Assembly (NCBI GenBank): GCA_044870185.1
Contig: JBIOYL010000101.1
Location: 1-13,586 of the forward strand
From: JBIOYL01 sp044870185
GTDB lineage: Bacteria; Actinomycetota; CALGFH01
Length of the DNA stretch: 13,586 bases
Reading direction: 5' to 3'
Both the position numbers and the translations under genes were made by a program. The notes beneath the pieces were generated by a model. The model did no database searches, was not told where the DNA came from, and worked only from the letters and a program-made list of their open reading frames with translations. Below are positions 1 to 6,875 of the stretch, piece after piece; position 1 is the first letter of the stretch; every line of letters begins with the position of its first letter.

Positions 1-263
1 CGCCGGCGGTCGGCCCGGACCGACCGCAGCCGCCCGCTGTGCCCGGCGACCGCCGGCGGCGGGAACCCGGCCAGGTTCGCGACGGGCAGCTCGGCCAGCG
101 TCTCGCCGAGCACGTCCGCCGCCGGCAGCCACCCCGACCCCATGACCAGGGCGATGTCGTGGCGTGCGGCGCCGGTCTGCTCGGCGAGCTGCCCGGCGGC
201 CTCCGCGGCCATCCGCTGGGCGTGCCGGGCGTCGACGGCGGATGCGGCGGTGCGGTGCTCCAT
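1..263 (-). CDS. Purine nucleoside phosphorylase, N-terminal part (cut by left edge)
   Basis: Cytoplasmic enzyme of purine salvage that splits (deoxy)inosine and guanosine with phosphate into base and ribose-1-phosphate. Only the first 87 codons are present. The N-terminal sequence carries ALVMGSGW, the family's phosphate-binding loop, at about residues 38-45, then GFPPPAVAGHSGRL, the GHxG segment that follows in trimeric class-II enzymes. The ATG at 263 is chosen because GAGGTGAG lies about 5 bases upstream. That ribosome binding site sits across the end of the adenosine deaminase gene, whose stop codon is only 5 bases away, so the two are almost certainly one operon. The pairing fits: the deaminase makes inosine and this enzyme cleaves it. 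The rest of the gene, including the base-binding residues, lies outside the window. Family assignment is firm; substrate preference cannot be told from this part. Confidence 0.85.
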   Translation of the reverse strand, partial: MEHRTAASAVDARHAQRMAAEAAGQLAEQTGAARHDIALVMGSGWLPAADVLGETLAELPVANLAGFPPPAVAGHSGRLRSVRADRR

Positions 264-268
264 GCAGC

Positions 269-1333
269 TCACCTCTGGCGCGCCGTGTACCACGGCTTGA
301 TGACGTGGTCGATGAGCTCTAGCCGCTCGTCGAACGGGACGAACGCCGACTTCATCGCGTTCACGGTCAGCCATTGCAGGTCCGCCCAGCCGTAGCCGAA
401 CGCCGCGGACACCAGCGCGAGCTCCTTCGACAGCGTCGTGTCGCTCATCAGCCGGTTGTCGGTGTTGACGGTGACCCGGAACAGCAGCCGGCGCAGCAGC
501 CCGATCGGGTGCTCGGCGATGGACGGCGCGCTGCCGGTGTGCACGTTGGACGACGGGCACAGCTCCAGCGGCACGCGGCGGTCGCGCACGTATGCCGCCA
601 GCCGGCCGAGCACCACCTTCCGGTCGGGACCGACGAGGATGTCGTCGACGAGGCGCACCCCGTGGCCCAGCCGGTCCGCCCCGCACCACTGCAGCGCCTC
701 CCAGATCGACGGCAGCCCGAACGCCTCGCCGGCGTGGATGGTGAAGTGCGCGTTTTCGCGCTGCAGGTACTGGAACGCGTCCAGGTGCCGGGTCGGCGGG
801 TTGCCGGCCTCCGCCCCGGCGATGTCGAAGCCCACCACGCCGGCGTCGCGGTACCGCACCACCAGCGCGGCGATCTCCATCGAGCGGGCGGCGTGCCGCA
901 TCGCGGTGAGCAGCGCCCCCACCCGGATCGACCGGCCGGCGCTGCCCAGCCGGAAGCCCTCCAGCACCGCCTCCACCACCTCGGGCAGGTCGAGCCCGGC
1001 CTGGACGTGCAGCTCGGGGGCGAAGCGGACCTCGGCGTACACGACCCCGTCGGCGGCCAGGTCCTCGGCGCACTCCGCGGCCACCCGCACGAGCGCCTCC
1101 CGGGTCTGCATCACCGCGACCGTGTGCGCGAACCTGCCCAGGTAGTGCACGAGCGAGCCGGACTCGCTGGCACGGTGAAACCATCCGGTGAGCTCGGCCA
1201 CGTCCTCGGTCGGGAGAGCACGGTAGCCCGTCTGGCGGGCGAGCTCCACGACCGTGGCCGGGCGCAGCCCCCCATCCAGATGGTCGTGCAGCAGCACCTT
1301 CGGGGCGGCCCGAACGTCGTCGATGGCGAGCAT
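269..1333 (-). CDS. add: Adenosine deaminase
   Basis: Zinc hydrolase that converts adenosine and deoxyadenosine to (deoxy)inosine in purine salvage. At 354 residues it has normal family length. All catalytic landmarks are visible: the HDHLDGG metal motif (His16 and His18), HAGEA (His200, a metal ligand, and catalytic Glu203), LGHG (His224), ELCPSSNV, and the metal-binding Asp292 in NTDNRLMS. No signal peptide is seen, so it should be cytoplasmic. The start is uncertain by two codons: TTG at 1339, GTG at 1336 and ATG at 1333 are consecutive in frame. A GAGGG ribosome binding site lies 7 bases before the GTG and 10 before the ATG, too close to the TTG; ATG is used here. It is transcribed leftward and ends 5 bases before the purine nucleoside phosphorylase start, so it is the upstream gene of a two-step salvage operon. 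Confidence 0.93.
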   Translation of the reverse strand: MLAIDDVRAAPKVLLHDHLDGGLRPATVVELARQTGYRALPTEDVAELTGWFHRASESGSLVHYLGRFAHTVAVMQTREALVRVAAECAEDLAADGVVYAEVRFAPELHVQAGLDLPEVVEAVLEGFRLGSAGRSIRVGALLTAMRHAARSMEIAALVVRYRDAGVVGFDIAGAEAGNPPTRHLDAFQYLQRENAHFTIHAGEAFGLPSIWEALQWCGADRLGHGVRLVDDILVGPDRKVVLGRLAAYVRDRRVPLELCPSSNVHTGSAPSIAEHPIGLLRRLLFRVTVNTDNRLMSDTTLSKELALVSAAFGYGWADLQWLTVNAMKSAFVPFDERLELIDHVIKPWYTARQR

Positions 1334-1365
1334 CACCAAACCGCCCTCGCTGATCGCCCCTCAGT

Positions 1366-1381
1366 TCCCGGATAGCCGGGA
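1366..1381. repeat. Small perfect hairpin upstream of add
   Basis: TCCCGG, a 4-base loop ATAG, then CCGGGA form a perfect 6-bp inverted repeat about 33 bases upstream of the adenosine deaminase start region. It could be a hairpin in the leader or a small operator. In DNA this GC-rich such short palindromes also arise by chance. Confidence 0.25.
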
Positions 1382-1481
1382 CCATCGTCGTCCCCCGGCC
1401 GCCGCATGGCAAACGCCGTCATCACATCCGGGTTCGATTCCGCATCGAATGCGGGCCCGGTGGCGTGGCAGTGGCGCCGGG

Positions 1482-1795
1482 CTGCTGATCGCCGCGGTCA
1501 CCGCGCAGCTGCCCGCCCGCTGCGTGATCGACGCCGAGATCGTGGTCCCCGACCCGGCCGGCAGACGGCTGGACTTCGACGCGCTGCTGCTGCGCATCCA
1601 CCCGGCCGCCAGCCGCTGCGGCCCGAACGCGTGGTGGAGGTCCGCTACGACCACCTGGAGGGGCGCCGCTTCCGCCACACCGCCCAGTTCGTGCGCTGGC
1701 GTCCCGACCGCGACCCCCGCTCGTGCACCTACGCCCAGCTCGAGGAAACCGTCAGCTTCGACCTCGCCGAGGTCCTGGCGACCACGGCGACCTGA
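1482..1795 (+). pseudogene. Remnant of an ATP-dependent DNA ligase (LigC / LigD-ligase type)
   Basis: Two pieces of one ligase lie side by side in different frames. Bases 1482-1616 read LPARCVIDAEIVVPDPAGRR followed by LDFDALLLRIHPAASR, which matches the nucleotidyltransferase core of LigC/LigD-type ligases just after the adenylation lysine region. Immediately after, bases 1616-1795 in another frame read RPERVVEVRYDHLEGRRFRH and then a WRPDRDPRSCTYAQLEE segment ending DLAEVLA, the C-terminal end of the OB-fold domain. Missing are the N-terminal part with the catalytic lysine, and everything between HPAASR and RPERVVEV, normally well over a hundred residues. No start codon or ribosome binding site fits. 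A 129-codon open frame beginning at 1406 covers the second piece, but its first half is out-of-frame sequence. This is a decayed gene, not a short ligase. It lies directly upstream of an intact ligase of another subfamily. Confidence 0.8.
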
Positions 1796-1878
1796 CCGTC
1801 CACCTGCCGCTATCCTGCCTGCACGGCCGTCGGCGCCGTACGGGCCGGTGGCCGACCTGCCAGATGGAAGGAGCGCGG

Positions 1879-3642
1879 ATGCGCTACGAGATCCTCGCCG
1901 AGGCGTACCGGGACCTGGAGGCCGCGACCGCCCGCCTGGCGCTGATCGACCGGCTGGCCGAGCTGGTTCGGCAGACTCCGAGCGAGCTGCTGCCCACGGT
2001 GGCGTTGCTGTGCCAGGGCCAGATCGCCCCCGACTTCGCCGGGGTGGAGCTCGGCCTGGCCGAGCGCATGGCCGCCCGGGCCGCGGCCCAGGCCGCCGGG
2101 GTGCCCGTCGAGCAGGTACTGGCCACCGCGCGGGAGACGGGCGACCTGGGCCTGGCCGCCGAGCGGCTGCTCGCCGCCGAGGCCGCCGGGTCACGGCCGG
2201 CGACCCTGGAGGTCGGGATGGTGTTCGACACCCTGCACCAGATCGCCCAGGCGCAAGGGGAAGGCTCCCAGGCCCGCAAGCTGGCCCCGCTGGTCGGGCT
2301 GTTGCAGCGGGCGACCCCGCTGGAGGCCCGCTACCTGGTGCGCACCGTGACCGGCACGCTGCGCCTGGGGATCGGCACCGCCACCATCCTGGACGCGCTC
2401 GCCCAGGTCCACGCCGGCGGCCGCGCCGCCCGGCCGGTGCTGGAGCGGGCCTACAACATCTGCTCCGACCTGGGCCTGGTCGCCGCCACCCTGGTCGACG
2501 GTGGGCTGGCCGCGGTCGAGGCGATGCAGGTCCGGGCCGGCAACCCGGTCCGGCCGATGCTCGCCCAGCGGCTGTCCAGCCCCGCCGAGATCCTGGCCAA
2601 GCTCGGGGGGTCGTGCGCGGCCGAGTACAAGTACGACGGCATCCGGGTGCAGGCCCACCGCACCGCCGACGGCCGCCTGGAGCTGTACACCCGCCGGCTG
2701 GACCGCGTCTCCACCCAGTTTCCCGAGGTGGTGGCGCTGCTCGGCCAGAGCTTGGGGCCACGGGAGGCGATCCTGGAGGGCGAGGTGGTCGCCTTCGACC
2801 CGGCCTCCGGCGAGCTGCGCCCGTTCCAGGACGTGATGTTCCGCCGCCGCAAGTACGGCATCACCGAGGCGGTCAGCGACGTGCCCGTGAGCCTGTTCTG
2901 CTTCGAGCTGCTGTACGCCGACGGGGCTGATCTGACCCGCCTGCCCTACCTGGAGCGGCGCGCGCGGCTGGCCCAGGCCATCACCGGATCGGCGCGGCTG
3001 CGGCTGACCACCGCCACCCAGGTCGCAGACGAGGCGGCGCTGGAGGCGGTGTTCGAGCAGGCGGTGGCCGAGGGCTGCGAGGGGGTGATCTGCAAGTCGC
3101 TGAGCCCGACCGTCGGCTACCAGGCCGGGGCGCGCGGCTGGTCGTGGATCAAGCTCAAGCGGGACTACCGCAGCGAGCTGTCCGACACCCTGGACCTGGT
3201 GGTGGTGGGCGGGCTGGCCGGGCGGGGCCGCCGTGCCGGCATGTACGGGGCGCTGCTGCTGGCCGTCTACGACCCGGGCGCCGATCAGTTCCAGACGATC
3301 TGCAAGTGCGGCACCGGCTTCTCCGACGCCGAGCTGGCGGCGCTCCCGGCCCGGCTGGCGCCGCTGGTCCGGGCGGAGCGGCCCGCCCGGGTGGACTCGC
3401 GCTGGGCCGCGGACGTGTGGTTCGAGCCCACGGTGGTGGTGGAGGTGCTGGCCGCCGAGCTGACCGTGTCGCCGCACCACACCGCCGGCTGGGGCCTGCT
3501 CAAGCCCGACGCGGGGCTGGCGTTGCGCTTCCCGCGGTTCACCGGCCGCTGGCGCGACGACAAGGCCCCCACCGACGCCACCACCATCGAGGAGGTGCTG
3601 GAGATGTACCGCACCGCCCGGCGGACCCCCACCGGCGCCTGA
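1879..3642 (+). CDS. ligB: ATP-dependent DNA ligase, LigB type
   Basis: Seals nicks in duplex DNA using ATP, through enzyme-AMP and DNA-adenylate intermediates. The 587 residues match the length of the archaeal/mycobacterial LigB class. An N-terminal helical DNA-binding domain covers roughly residues 1-200 and includes LRLGIGTATILDALA. The nucleotidyltransferase domain has motif I EYKYDGIRVQ with adenylated Lys251, motif III FCFELLYADG, motif IV EGVICKS (about 402-407) and motif V WIKLKRDY (Lys425 and Lys427). An OB-fold follows with GMYGALLLAVYDP and WFEPTVVVEV. The ATG at 1879 is chosen because AAGGAG lies 5 bases upstream; the open frame extends further to 1723 but overlaps the ligase remnant. 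Bacterial LigB enzymes are accessory to the NAD-dependent replicative ligase. Nothing in the window ties it to a specific repair operon. Confidence 0.95.
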   Translation: MRYEILAEAYRDLEAATARLALIDRLAELVRQTPSELLPTVALLCQGQIAPDFAGVELGLAERMAARAAAQAAGVPVEQVLATARETGDLGLAAERLLAAEAAGSRPATLEVGMVFDTLHQIAQAQGEGSQARKLAPLVGLLQRATPLEARYLVRTVTGTLRLGIGTATILDALAQVHAGGRAARPVLERAYNICSDLGLVAATLVDGGLAAVEAMQVRAGNPVRPMLAQRLSSPAEILAKLGGSCAAEYKYDGIRVQAHRTADGRLELYTRRLDRVSTQFPEVVALLGQSLGPREAILEGEVVAFDPASGELRPFQDVMFRRRKYGITEAVSDVPVSLFCFELLYADGADLTRLPYLERRARLAQAITGSARLRLTTATQVADEAALEAVFEQAVAEGCEGVICKSLSPTVGYQAGARGWSWIKLKRDYRSELSDTLDLVVVGGLAGRGRRAGMYGALLLAVYDPGADQFQTICKCGTGFSDAELAALPARLAPLVRAERPARVDSRWAADVWFEPTVVVEVLAAELTVSPHHTAGWGLLKPDAGLALRFPRFTGRWRDDKAPTDATTIEEVLEMYRTARRTPTGA

Positions 3643-3751
3643 CGCGGAACTCGCCACGGAAGCCGGTCCGGAGATCCCGACAGGGGGGTGTCGCCGACGC
3701 CGTGCATGCTCGCCGTGTCAGGAGAGCACCGCGAGCACGGGAGGCGACCAG

Positions 3752-4123
3752 ATGGGCGCTCCAGTGGTGTGGTTCGAGATCGCCGGCCGCGATCTCGACA
3801 CGCTCAGGCAGTTCTACAGCAGCCTGTTCGGCTGGCGGATCGAGCTCGATCCGGCCGCGCCGATGCCCTACGGCCTGGTGGACACCGGCGCCGAGGGCGG
3901 CATCCCCGGCGGCGTCTACGCGCCGGGCGAGCCGGTGGGAAGCTACGTCTCGTTCTATGTCGCCGTCGACGACCTGGAGCGGTCGCTGGGGCAGGCAGAG
4001 ACGCTTGGCGCCAAGGTGGCGCAGCCGCCGACGCCGCTGGCGGACGGCGGCCGCGTGGCCATGGTCAACGACCCCGAGGGCCACCGCATCGGTCTCATCC
4101 AGCAGGCCAGGCCGCAGGCCTGA
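3752..4123 (+). CDS. VOC (glyoxalase/bleomycin-resistance fold) protein
   Basis: A 123-residue single-module vicinal oxygen chelate protein. The opening VVWFEIAGRDLDTLRQFYSS and LFGWRIE is the typical first strand-helix unit ('FYssLFGW'), and the end has the usual ...NDPEGHRIGLIQ closing strand. The family includes glyoxalases, dioxygenases and antibiotic-binding proteins. This small group has no assigned substrate, and its metal ligands cannot be stated with confidence from sequence alone. GGGAGG lies 7 bases before the ATG. It sits between the ligase and a WYL regulator on the same strand, 109 bases after the ligase, so it probably has its own promoter. A second gene of the same type occurs at 11399-11767 on the other strand. 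Confidence 0.85.
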   Translation: MGAPVVWFEIAGRDLDTLRQFYSSLFGWRIELDPAAPMPYGLVDTGAEGGIPGGVYAPGEPVGSYVSFYVAVDDLERSLGQAETLGAKVAQPPTPLADGGRVAMVNDPEGHRIGLIQQARPQA

Positions 4124-6371
4124 CGGCCGAGGCGGTGTGGCGATCGGTCGGCCGGGCGGCGGGCGTTGTCGCGGGGGGGTGTGATGCTACAGGGTGATGA
4201 ACCGTACCGACCGCCTCTACGCCCTCGTCGAGGAGCTTCGCGCCGTCGCGCCCCGCGCCCGCAGCGCCCGCCGCCTGGCCGAGCAGTTCGAGGTGAGCAT
4301 CCGCACGATCGAGCGTGACCTTGCCGCGCTGCTGCAGGCGGGTGTGCCGATCTGGGCGACGCCCGGCCCCGGCGGCGGCTACAGCCTCGACCCGCAGACG
4401 ACGCTCCCGCCGCTCAACTTCAGCCCCAGTGAGGCGGCCGCGATCGCGCTGGCGCTGGCCGTCAGCGGGCCGATCCCCTTCGGCGACGCCGCCCGGGCCG
4501 CGCTGCGCAAGGTGATGGCGGCGATGTCGGCCGCCGGCCGCGAGGGCGCCCACGCCCTGCTGGACCGGATCCGCCTGCTGCAACGTGACGGGCTGGCGGC
4601 CACACCCGCCCTCCGGGTGGTCGAGCGGGCGCTGCTGGACCACCGCGTGGTGCGGTTGGACTACCAGGACAAGCACGGCAGCGTCACCTGCGGCCGCCTG
4701 GTCGAGCCGCTCGGGTTCGTGCTCGGCGAGCAGCACACCTACCTGCACGGCTGGTGCCGCCTGCGGAACGGCCCGCGCGCCTTCCGGCTGGACCGCATCC
4801 GCCACGCCACCATCACTGCCGAACCCGCCGGCAAGGATCAGCTTGCCGACATCGACTGCGACATGCCTCCCGGCAGCCGCCGCGCCGGGATCGCCATCGG
4901 CGACTGACCCGCCGGTCCTGGCCCGGCTGTCAGCATGAAGGCTCCCGCCGGCGCGGCCACGGCTGTCACGACCGCTCGGCCCCGTGCGGTTCCAGCCCGA
5001 CCTGGCGGCGTCGCGCATCGACCCGGTCGGGACCGGCCGGCGACCGCGGGCGCTCACGACTCGCGTCGCTAGGGTTCCTTGACGCCCCTGCCCGCTGGAT
5101 ATGGTCGAGACGCCCTGCGGCGCGGTGGGGGGCCGCAGCCACAGCGACACCTGGGTCGGCTGCATGGTCTGGTCGACCACCGCCAGCAGCTCGACGCTCA
5201 GGGTGTCCAGGTCGATGTGCTGGCGCAGCCGGGCGTTGAACGCCGCGATCGTCTGGGCGGCGTCGTAGCGGCGCCGGTTGAAGCGCCGGTCGACCGCCTG
5301 CTGGATGCGACGGCGGGCCGGCTGGAACGCTGCTCTGACCGCCAGGGTCGCCCCGGCCACCACCAGGCTCGACCGCCGGCCCAGCAGCTGGCCAAGGCCC
5401 AGGACCACCACCGCGTAGCCACCACCCAGCAGCAGCGTGAGCAGCCCGTAGGCCAGCGTGCGGCTGATGATGCGGTCCAGGTCATACAGCCGGTAGCGCA
5501 GGACCGCCGCGCCGAGCGCCACCGGCAGGATCGCAAAGCCGATACCGGCCACCCAGCCGAGCAGGACCGGGGCTCCCATGGCCAAAGCCGCGAGGACGAC
5601 CACGGCCGCCAGCGCCACCAGGGCCGCGGCCAGCGCCACCCACCGAAGCTGCTGGCGTTCGATGCCGCGAGCGCGGCGAAAGCGCACCACCAGCGACCCG
5701 GCGGCGACCACGACGGCGAGGTTGGTGACGGCGAAGGCCACCTGATAGATGACCAGCAGGGCATCCCCGAGGCCGCGGAGATCGAGCGGGTTCTCGGCTG
5801 CCTGGTAGGGCTGGTCGAATGGTCGGGACGCAAGCGTGATCGCCACCAGGCTGACGACCGGCGCGGCCGCCGCGACCCTGGCCCACCAGCGCCAGCGGGG
5901 CGAGGGCAGCGACCCGGTGGGCGTGAGCAGCAGGACAAAGCCGAGCAAGGTCAGCGCGGTGACGGCGGTGGCGGGAAGGTACCGGGCCACGGAGCTGGCG
6001 GCTGGTAGCGTGCCGGGACGGGCCAGCAGCCCGTAGTTCGCATACGCCTCGGCCGTTCCGCTTGCGTTCGCGAGGTCGCTGAAGGTCAGCAGCAGCCAGC
6101 CCACCGGGTGGCGGGGCCGGCGGCTGGCCAGCACCGCCCCGACCGTGGCCGCGCTGACGCCTGCCAGCACGGCGGGGGCGGCCCCGGAGGTGAACTGGAC
6201 CAGGTCGGGCCGGCCGGCCTGGCGCAGCAGGTGATCCAGCCAGGCGATCACGGCGAGGCCGAGCATCGCCAGCGCCCACAGCGCCCACGCCAGCATGCCC
6301 GACCACCGGCGCGGCCGGGCGAGTCGCGCCGCAACGGTCAGTCCCCATGATGGTTGGCGCATCAAGCTCAT
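4095..6371 (-). CDS. Polytopic membrane protein, with run-on C-terminus after a probable frameshift
   Basis: Integral membrane protein of a large actinobacterial family of unknown function. About ten hydrophobic segments can be seen over residues 10-350 (for example MLAWALWALAMLGLAVIAW, ALTLLGFVLLL and LLGGGYAVVVLGLGQLL). They are followed by the family's cytoplasmic tail, RYRLYDLDRIISRTLAYG near TM8-9 and then FQPARRRIQQAVDRRFNRRR, DLDTLSVELLAVVDQTMQPT and VSLWLRPP. The ATG at 6371 is preferred over the frame's first ATG at 6446 because GGAG sits 5 bases upstream. Recognisable family sequence ends near 5105. The frame has no stop until 4095, so the last ~335 residues are antisense to the WYL gene and look like shadow sequence. 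Removing one G from the G6 run at 5127-5132 would end the protein at a TAG at 5069-5071, giving about 433 residues. The true gene is therefore probably 5069-6371. It converges on the WYL gene. Confidence 0.75.
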   Translation of the reverse strand: MSLMRQPSWGLTVAARLARPRRWSGMLAWALWALAMLGLAVIAWLDHLLRQAGRPDLVQFTSGAAPAVLAGVSAATVGAVLASRRPRHPVGWLLLTFSDLANASGTAEAYANYGLLARPGTLPAASSVARYLPATAVTALTLLGFVLLLTPTGSLPSPRWRWWARVAAAAPVVSLVAITLASRPFDQPYQAAENPLDLRGLGDALLVIYQVAFAVTNLAVVVAAGSLVVRFRRARGIERQQLRWVALAAALVALAAVVVLAALAMGAPVLLGWVAGIGFAILPVALGAAVLRYRLYDLDRIISRTLAYGLLTLLLGGGYAVVVLGLGQLLGRRSSLVVAGATLAVRAAFQPARRRIQQAVDRRFNRRRYDAAQTIAAFNARLRQHIDLDTLSVELLAVVDQTMQPTQVSLWLRPPTAPQGVSTISSGQGRQGTLATRVVSARGRRPVPTGSMRDAARSGWNRTGPSGRDSRGRAGGSLHADSRARTGGSVADGDPGAAAAGRHVAVDVGKLILAGGFGSDGGVADAVQPEGARAVPQAAPAVQVGVLLAEHEPERLDQAAAGDAAVLVLVVQPHHAVVQQRPLDHPEGGCGRQPVTLQQADPVQQGVGALAAGGRHRRHHLAQRGPGGVAEGDRPADGQRQRDRGRLTGAEVERRERRLRVEAVAAAGAGRRPDRHTRLQQRGKVTLDRADAHLELLGQAAGAAGAGRDGAKLLDEGVEAVGTVHHPVASHPPATTPAARPTDRHTASAVRPAAWPAG
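4183..4199 (+). promoter_or_regulatory. Possible leaderless promoter of the WYL regulator
   Basis: GATGCT at 4183-4188 resembles the TAnnnT -10 element. The gene's start codons (GTG 4194, ATG 4197) lie where transcription should begin, and no Shine-Dalgarno sequence precedes them at a usable distance. A leaderless mRNA, common in actinobacteria, would explain this. The -10 match is weak and no -35 is clear. Confidence 0.35.
4197..4907 (+). CDS. YafY-type transcriptional regulator with WYL domain
   Basis: A 236-residue DNA-binding regulator. An N-terminal HTH_11 winged helix (about residues 3-60) contains SARRLAEQFEVSIRTIERDL, with a GPGGGY wing. The C-terminal WYL ligand-sensing domain begins near LLDHRVVRLDYQD and includes GRLVEPLGFVLGEQHTYLHG and RAFRLDRI. 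The defining W-Y-L triad reads T-Y-L here. WYL domains sense small ligands or nucleic acids and often control neighbouring genes. A natural candidate is the upstream VOC gene, 73 bases away on the same strand, since VOC proteins and YafY regulators often sit together, but that is inference. The start is taken as ATG 4197; an in-frame GTG at 4194 is equally possible. There is no Shine-Dalgarno sequence. On the opposite strand the whole gene is crossed by the run-on frame of the membrane protein. Confidence 0.9.
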   Translation: MNRTDRLYALVEELRAVAPRARSARRLAEQFEVSIRTIERDLAALLQAGVPIWATPGPGGGYSLDPQTTLPPLNFSPSEAAAIALALAVSGPIPFGDAARAALRKVMAAMSAAGREGAHALLDRIRLLQRDGLAATPALRVVERALLDHRVVRLDYQDKHGSVTCGRLVEPLGFVLGEQHTYLHGWCRLRNGPRAFRLDRIRHATITAEPAGKDQLADIDCDMPPGSRRAGIAIGD

Positions 6372-6400
6372 CTCCGCTCCGCCTGGCCGGCGTCCAACCC

Positions 6401-6417
6401 GTCCACCTATCGTGGAC
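6401..6417. repeat. Short inverted repeat upstream of the membrane-protein gene
   Basis: GTCCAC, a 5-base centre CTATC, then GTGGAC lie about 30 bases upstream of the minus-strand start at 6371. On the minus strand the centre reads GATAG, which could overlap a -10 element. An operator is possible, but no good -35 is seen. Confidence 0.2.
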
Positions 6418-6563
6418 CAGGTACCAGTGTCTGCAGCCCTCGTCACGGGATCGTTACGGACAGCAGCGCAGCAACCAGCAGGCGCCGACGACTAGGCGTC
6501 GACACCCGGGTAGCCGGGCGGAGCGACTCCTGCACCACCTGCGGGACGCAACCACCCGCCATC

Positions 6564-6593
6564 TTGACAGCGCCTGTTGCCATGTGCTACAAC
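6564..6593 (+). promoter_or_regulatory. Promoter of the toxin-antitoxin operon, probably leaderless
   Basis: A consensus -35 TTGACA at 6564-6569 is followed after 18 bases by TACAAC (6588-6593) as -10. Transcription would start at about 6600, the A of the antitoxin ATG. There is no ribosome binding site between, so translation is probably from a leaderless mRNA. Confidence 0.7.
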
Positions 6594-6607
6594 TAGCACA
6601 TGGCAAC
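6576..6607 (+). promoter_or_regulatory. Perfect 14-bp inverted repeat, likely antitoxin autoregulatory operator
   Basis: GTTGCCATGTGCTA (6576-6589), a 4-base spacer CAAC, then TAGCACATGGCAAC (6594-6607) are perfect inverted copies. The repeat covers the -10 element and the antitoxin start codon (6600-6602), so codons 1-2 are part of the right arm. Phd/YefM antitoxins repress their own operons by binding such palindromes, alone or with toxin. Occupancy here would block RNA polymerase directly. In the RNA only the right arm would be transcribed if transcription starts near 6600, so this is a DNA site rather than an mRNA hairpin. Confidence 0.8.
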
Positions 6608-6875
6608 GGTCGGAGTGCGTGAGCTCAGGCAGCGGGCGAGCGAGCTGCTGCGGCGCGTCGAGGCCGGCGAGACGATCGAGGTCACCGACCGAGGCCGCCC
6701 GGTCGCCATCCTTGCCCCACTGCCAGACCGCAGCCCGATCGAGCGCCTCCGCGCCGCCGGCGACCTCGTCCCCAGCCAGCACGACCTGGACGATCTGCCC
6801 GACCCGTTGCCCCTGGGACCAGACCAGGAACCGCCGTCGAGCACGCTCGCACGCCTCCGGCGCGATGAGCGCTGA
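6600..6875 (+). CDS. Phd/YefM-type antitoxin
   Basis: A 91-residue antitoxin of a type II toxin-antitoxin pair. Residues 1-45 (MATVGVRELRQRASELLRRV, then GETIEVTDRGRPVAILAPL) are the classic Phd/YefM fold, which dimerises and binds operator DNA. The C-terminal half (about 46-91, acidic then arginine-rich, ending LARLRRDER) is the variable, probably disordered part that wraps the toxin. The ATG at 6600 is the only sensible start: the family motif begins right there, and promoter and operator place it at or next to the transcript 5' end. The stop overlaps the toxin start by 11 bases, which couples the two genes' translation. It should repress its own operon through the palindrome at 6576-6607. 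Confidence 0.93.
   Translation: MATVGVRELRQRASELLRRVEAGETIEVTDRGRPVAILAPLPDRSPIERLRAAGDLVPSQHDLDDLPDPLPLGPDQEPPSSTLARLRRDER

Noticed and set aside
1425..1455. GGTTCGATTCC resembles a tRNA T-loop.
   Set aside because: The flanking bases do not form the T-stem or acceptor stem and no anticodon or D arm is found. The same bases form a small perfect hairpin TTCGAT-ATCGAA instead.
1361..2761. A 466-codon minus-strand open frame opposite the ligases.
   Set aside because: Its composition is that of antisense high-GC DNA and it lies over the well-supported LigB frame. No family motif is visible.
1254..2930. A 558-codon plus-strand open frame crossing the ligase remnant and the LigB start.
   Set aside because: Only the 1482-1616 part resembles a protein family. 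The remainder is proline/arginine/glycine-rich shadow of ligB, and it overlaps add antisense.
4095..4907. The C-terminal ~270 residues of the membrane-protein frame as a genuine domain.
   Set aside because: It is exactly antisense to the WYL regulator, lacks any domain signature, and begins after a homopolymer that explains a lost stop.
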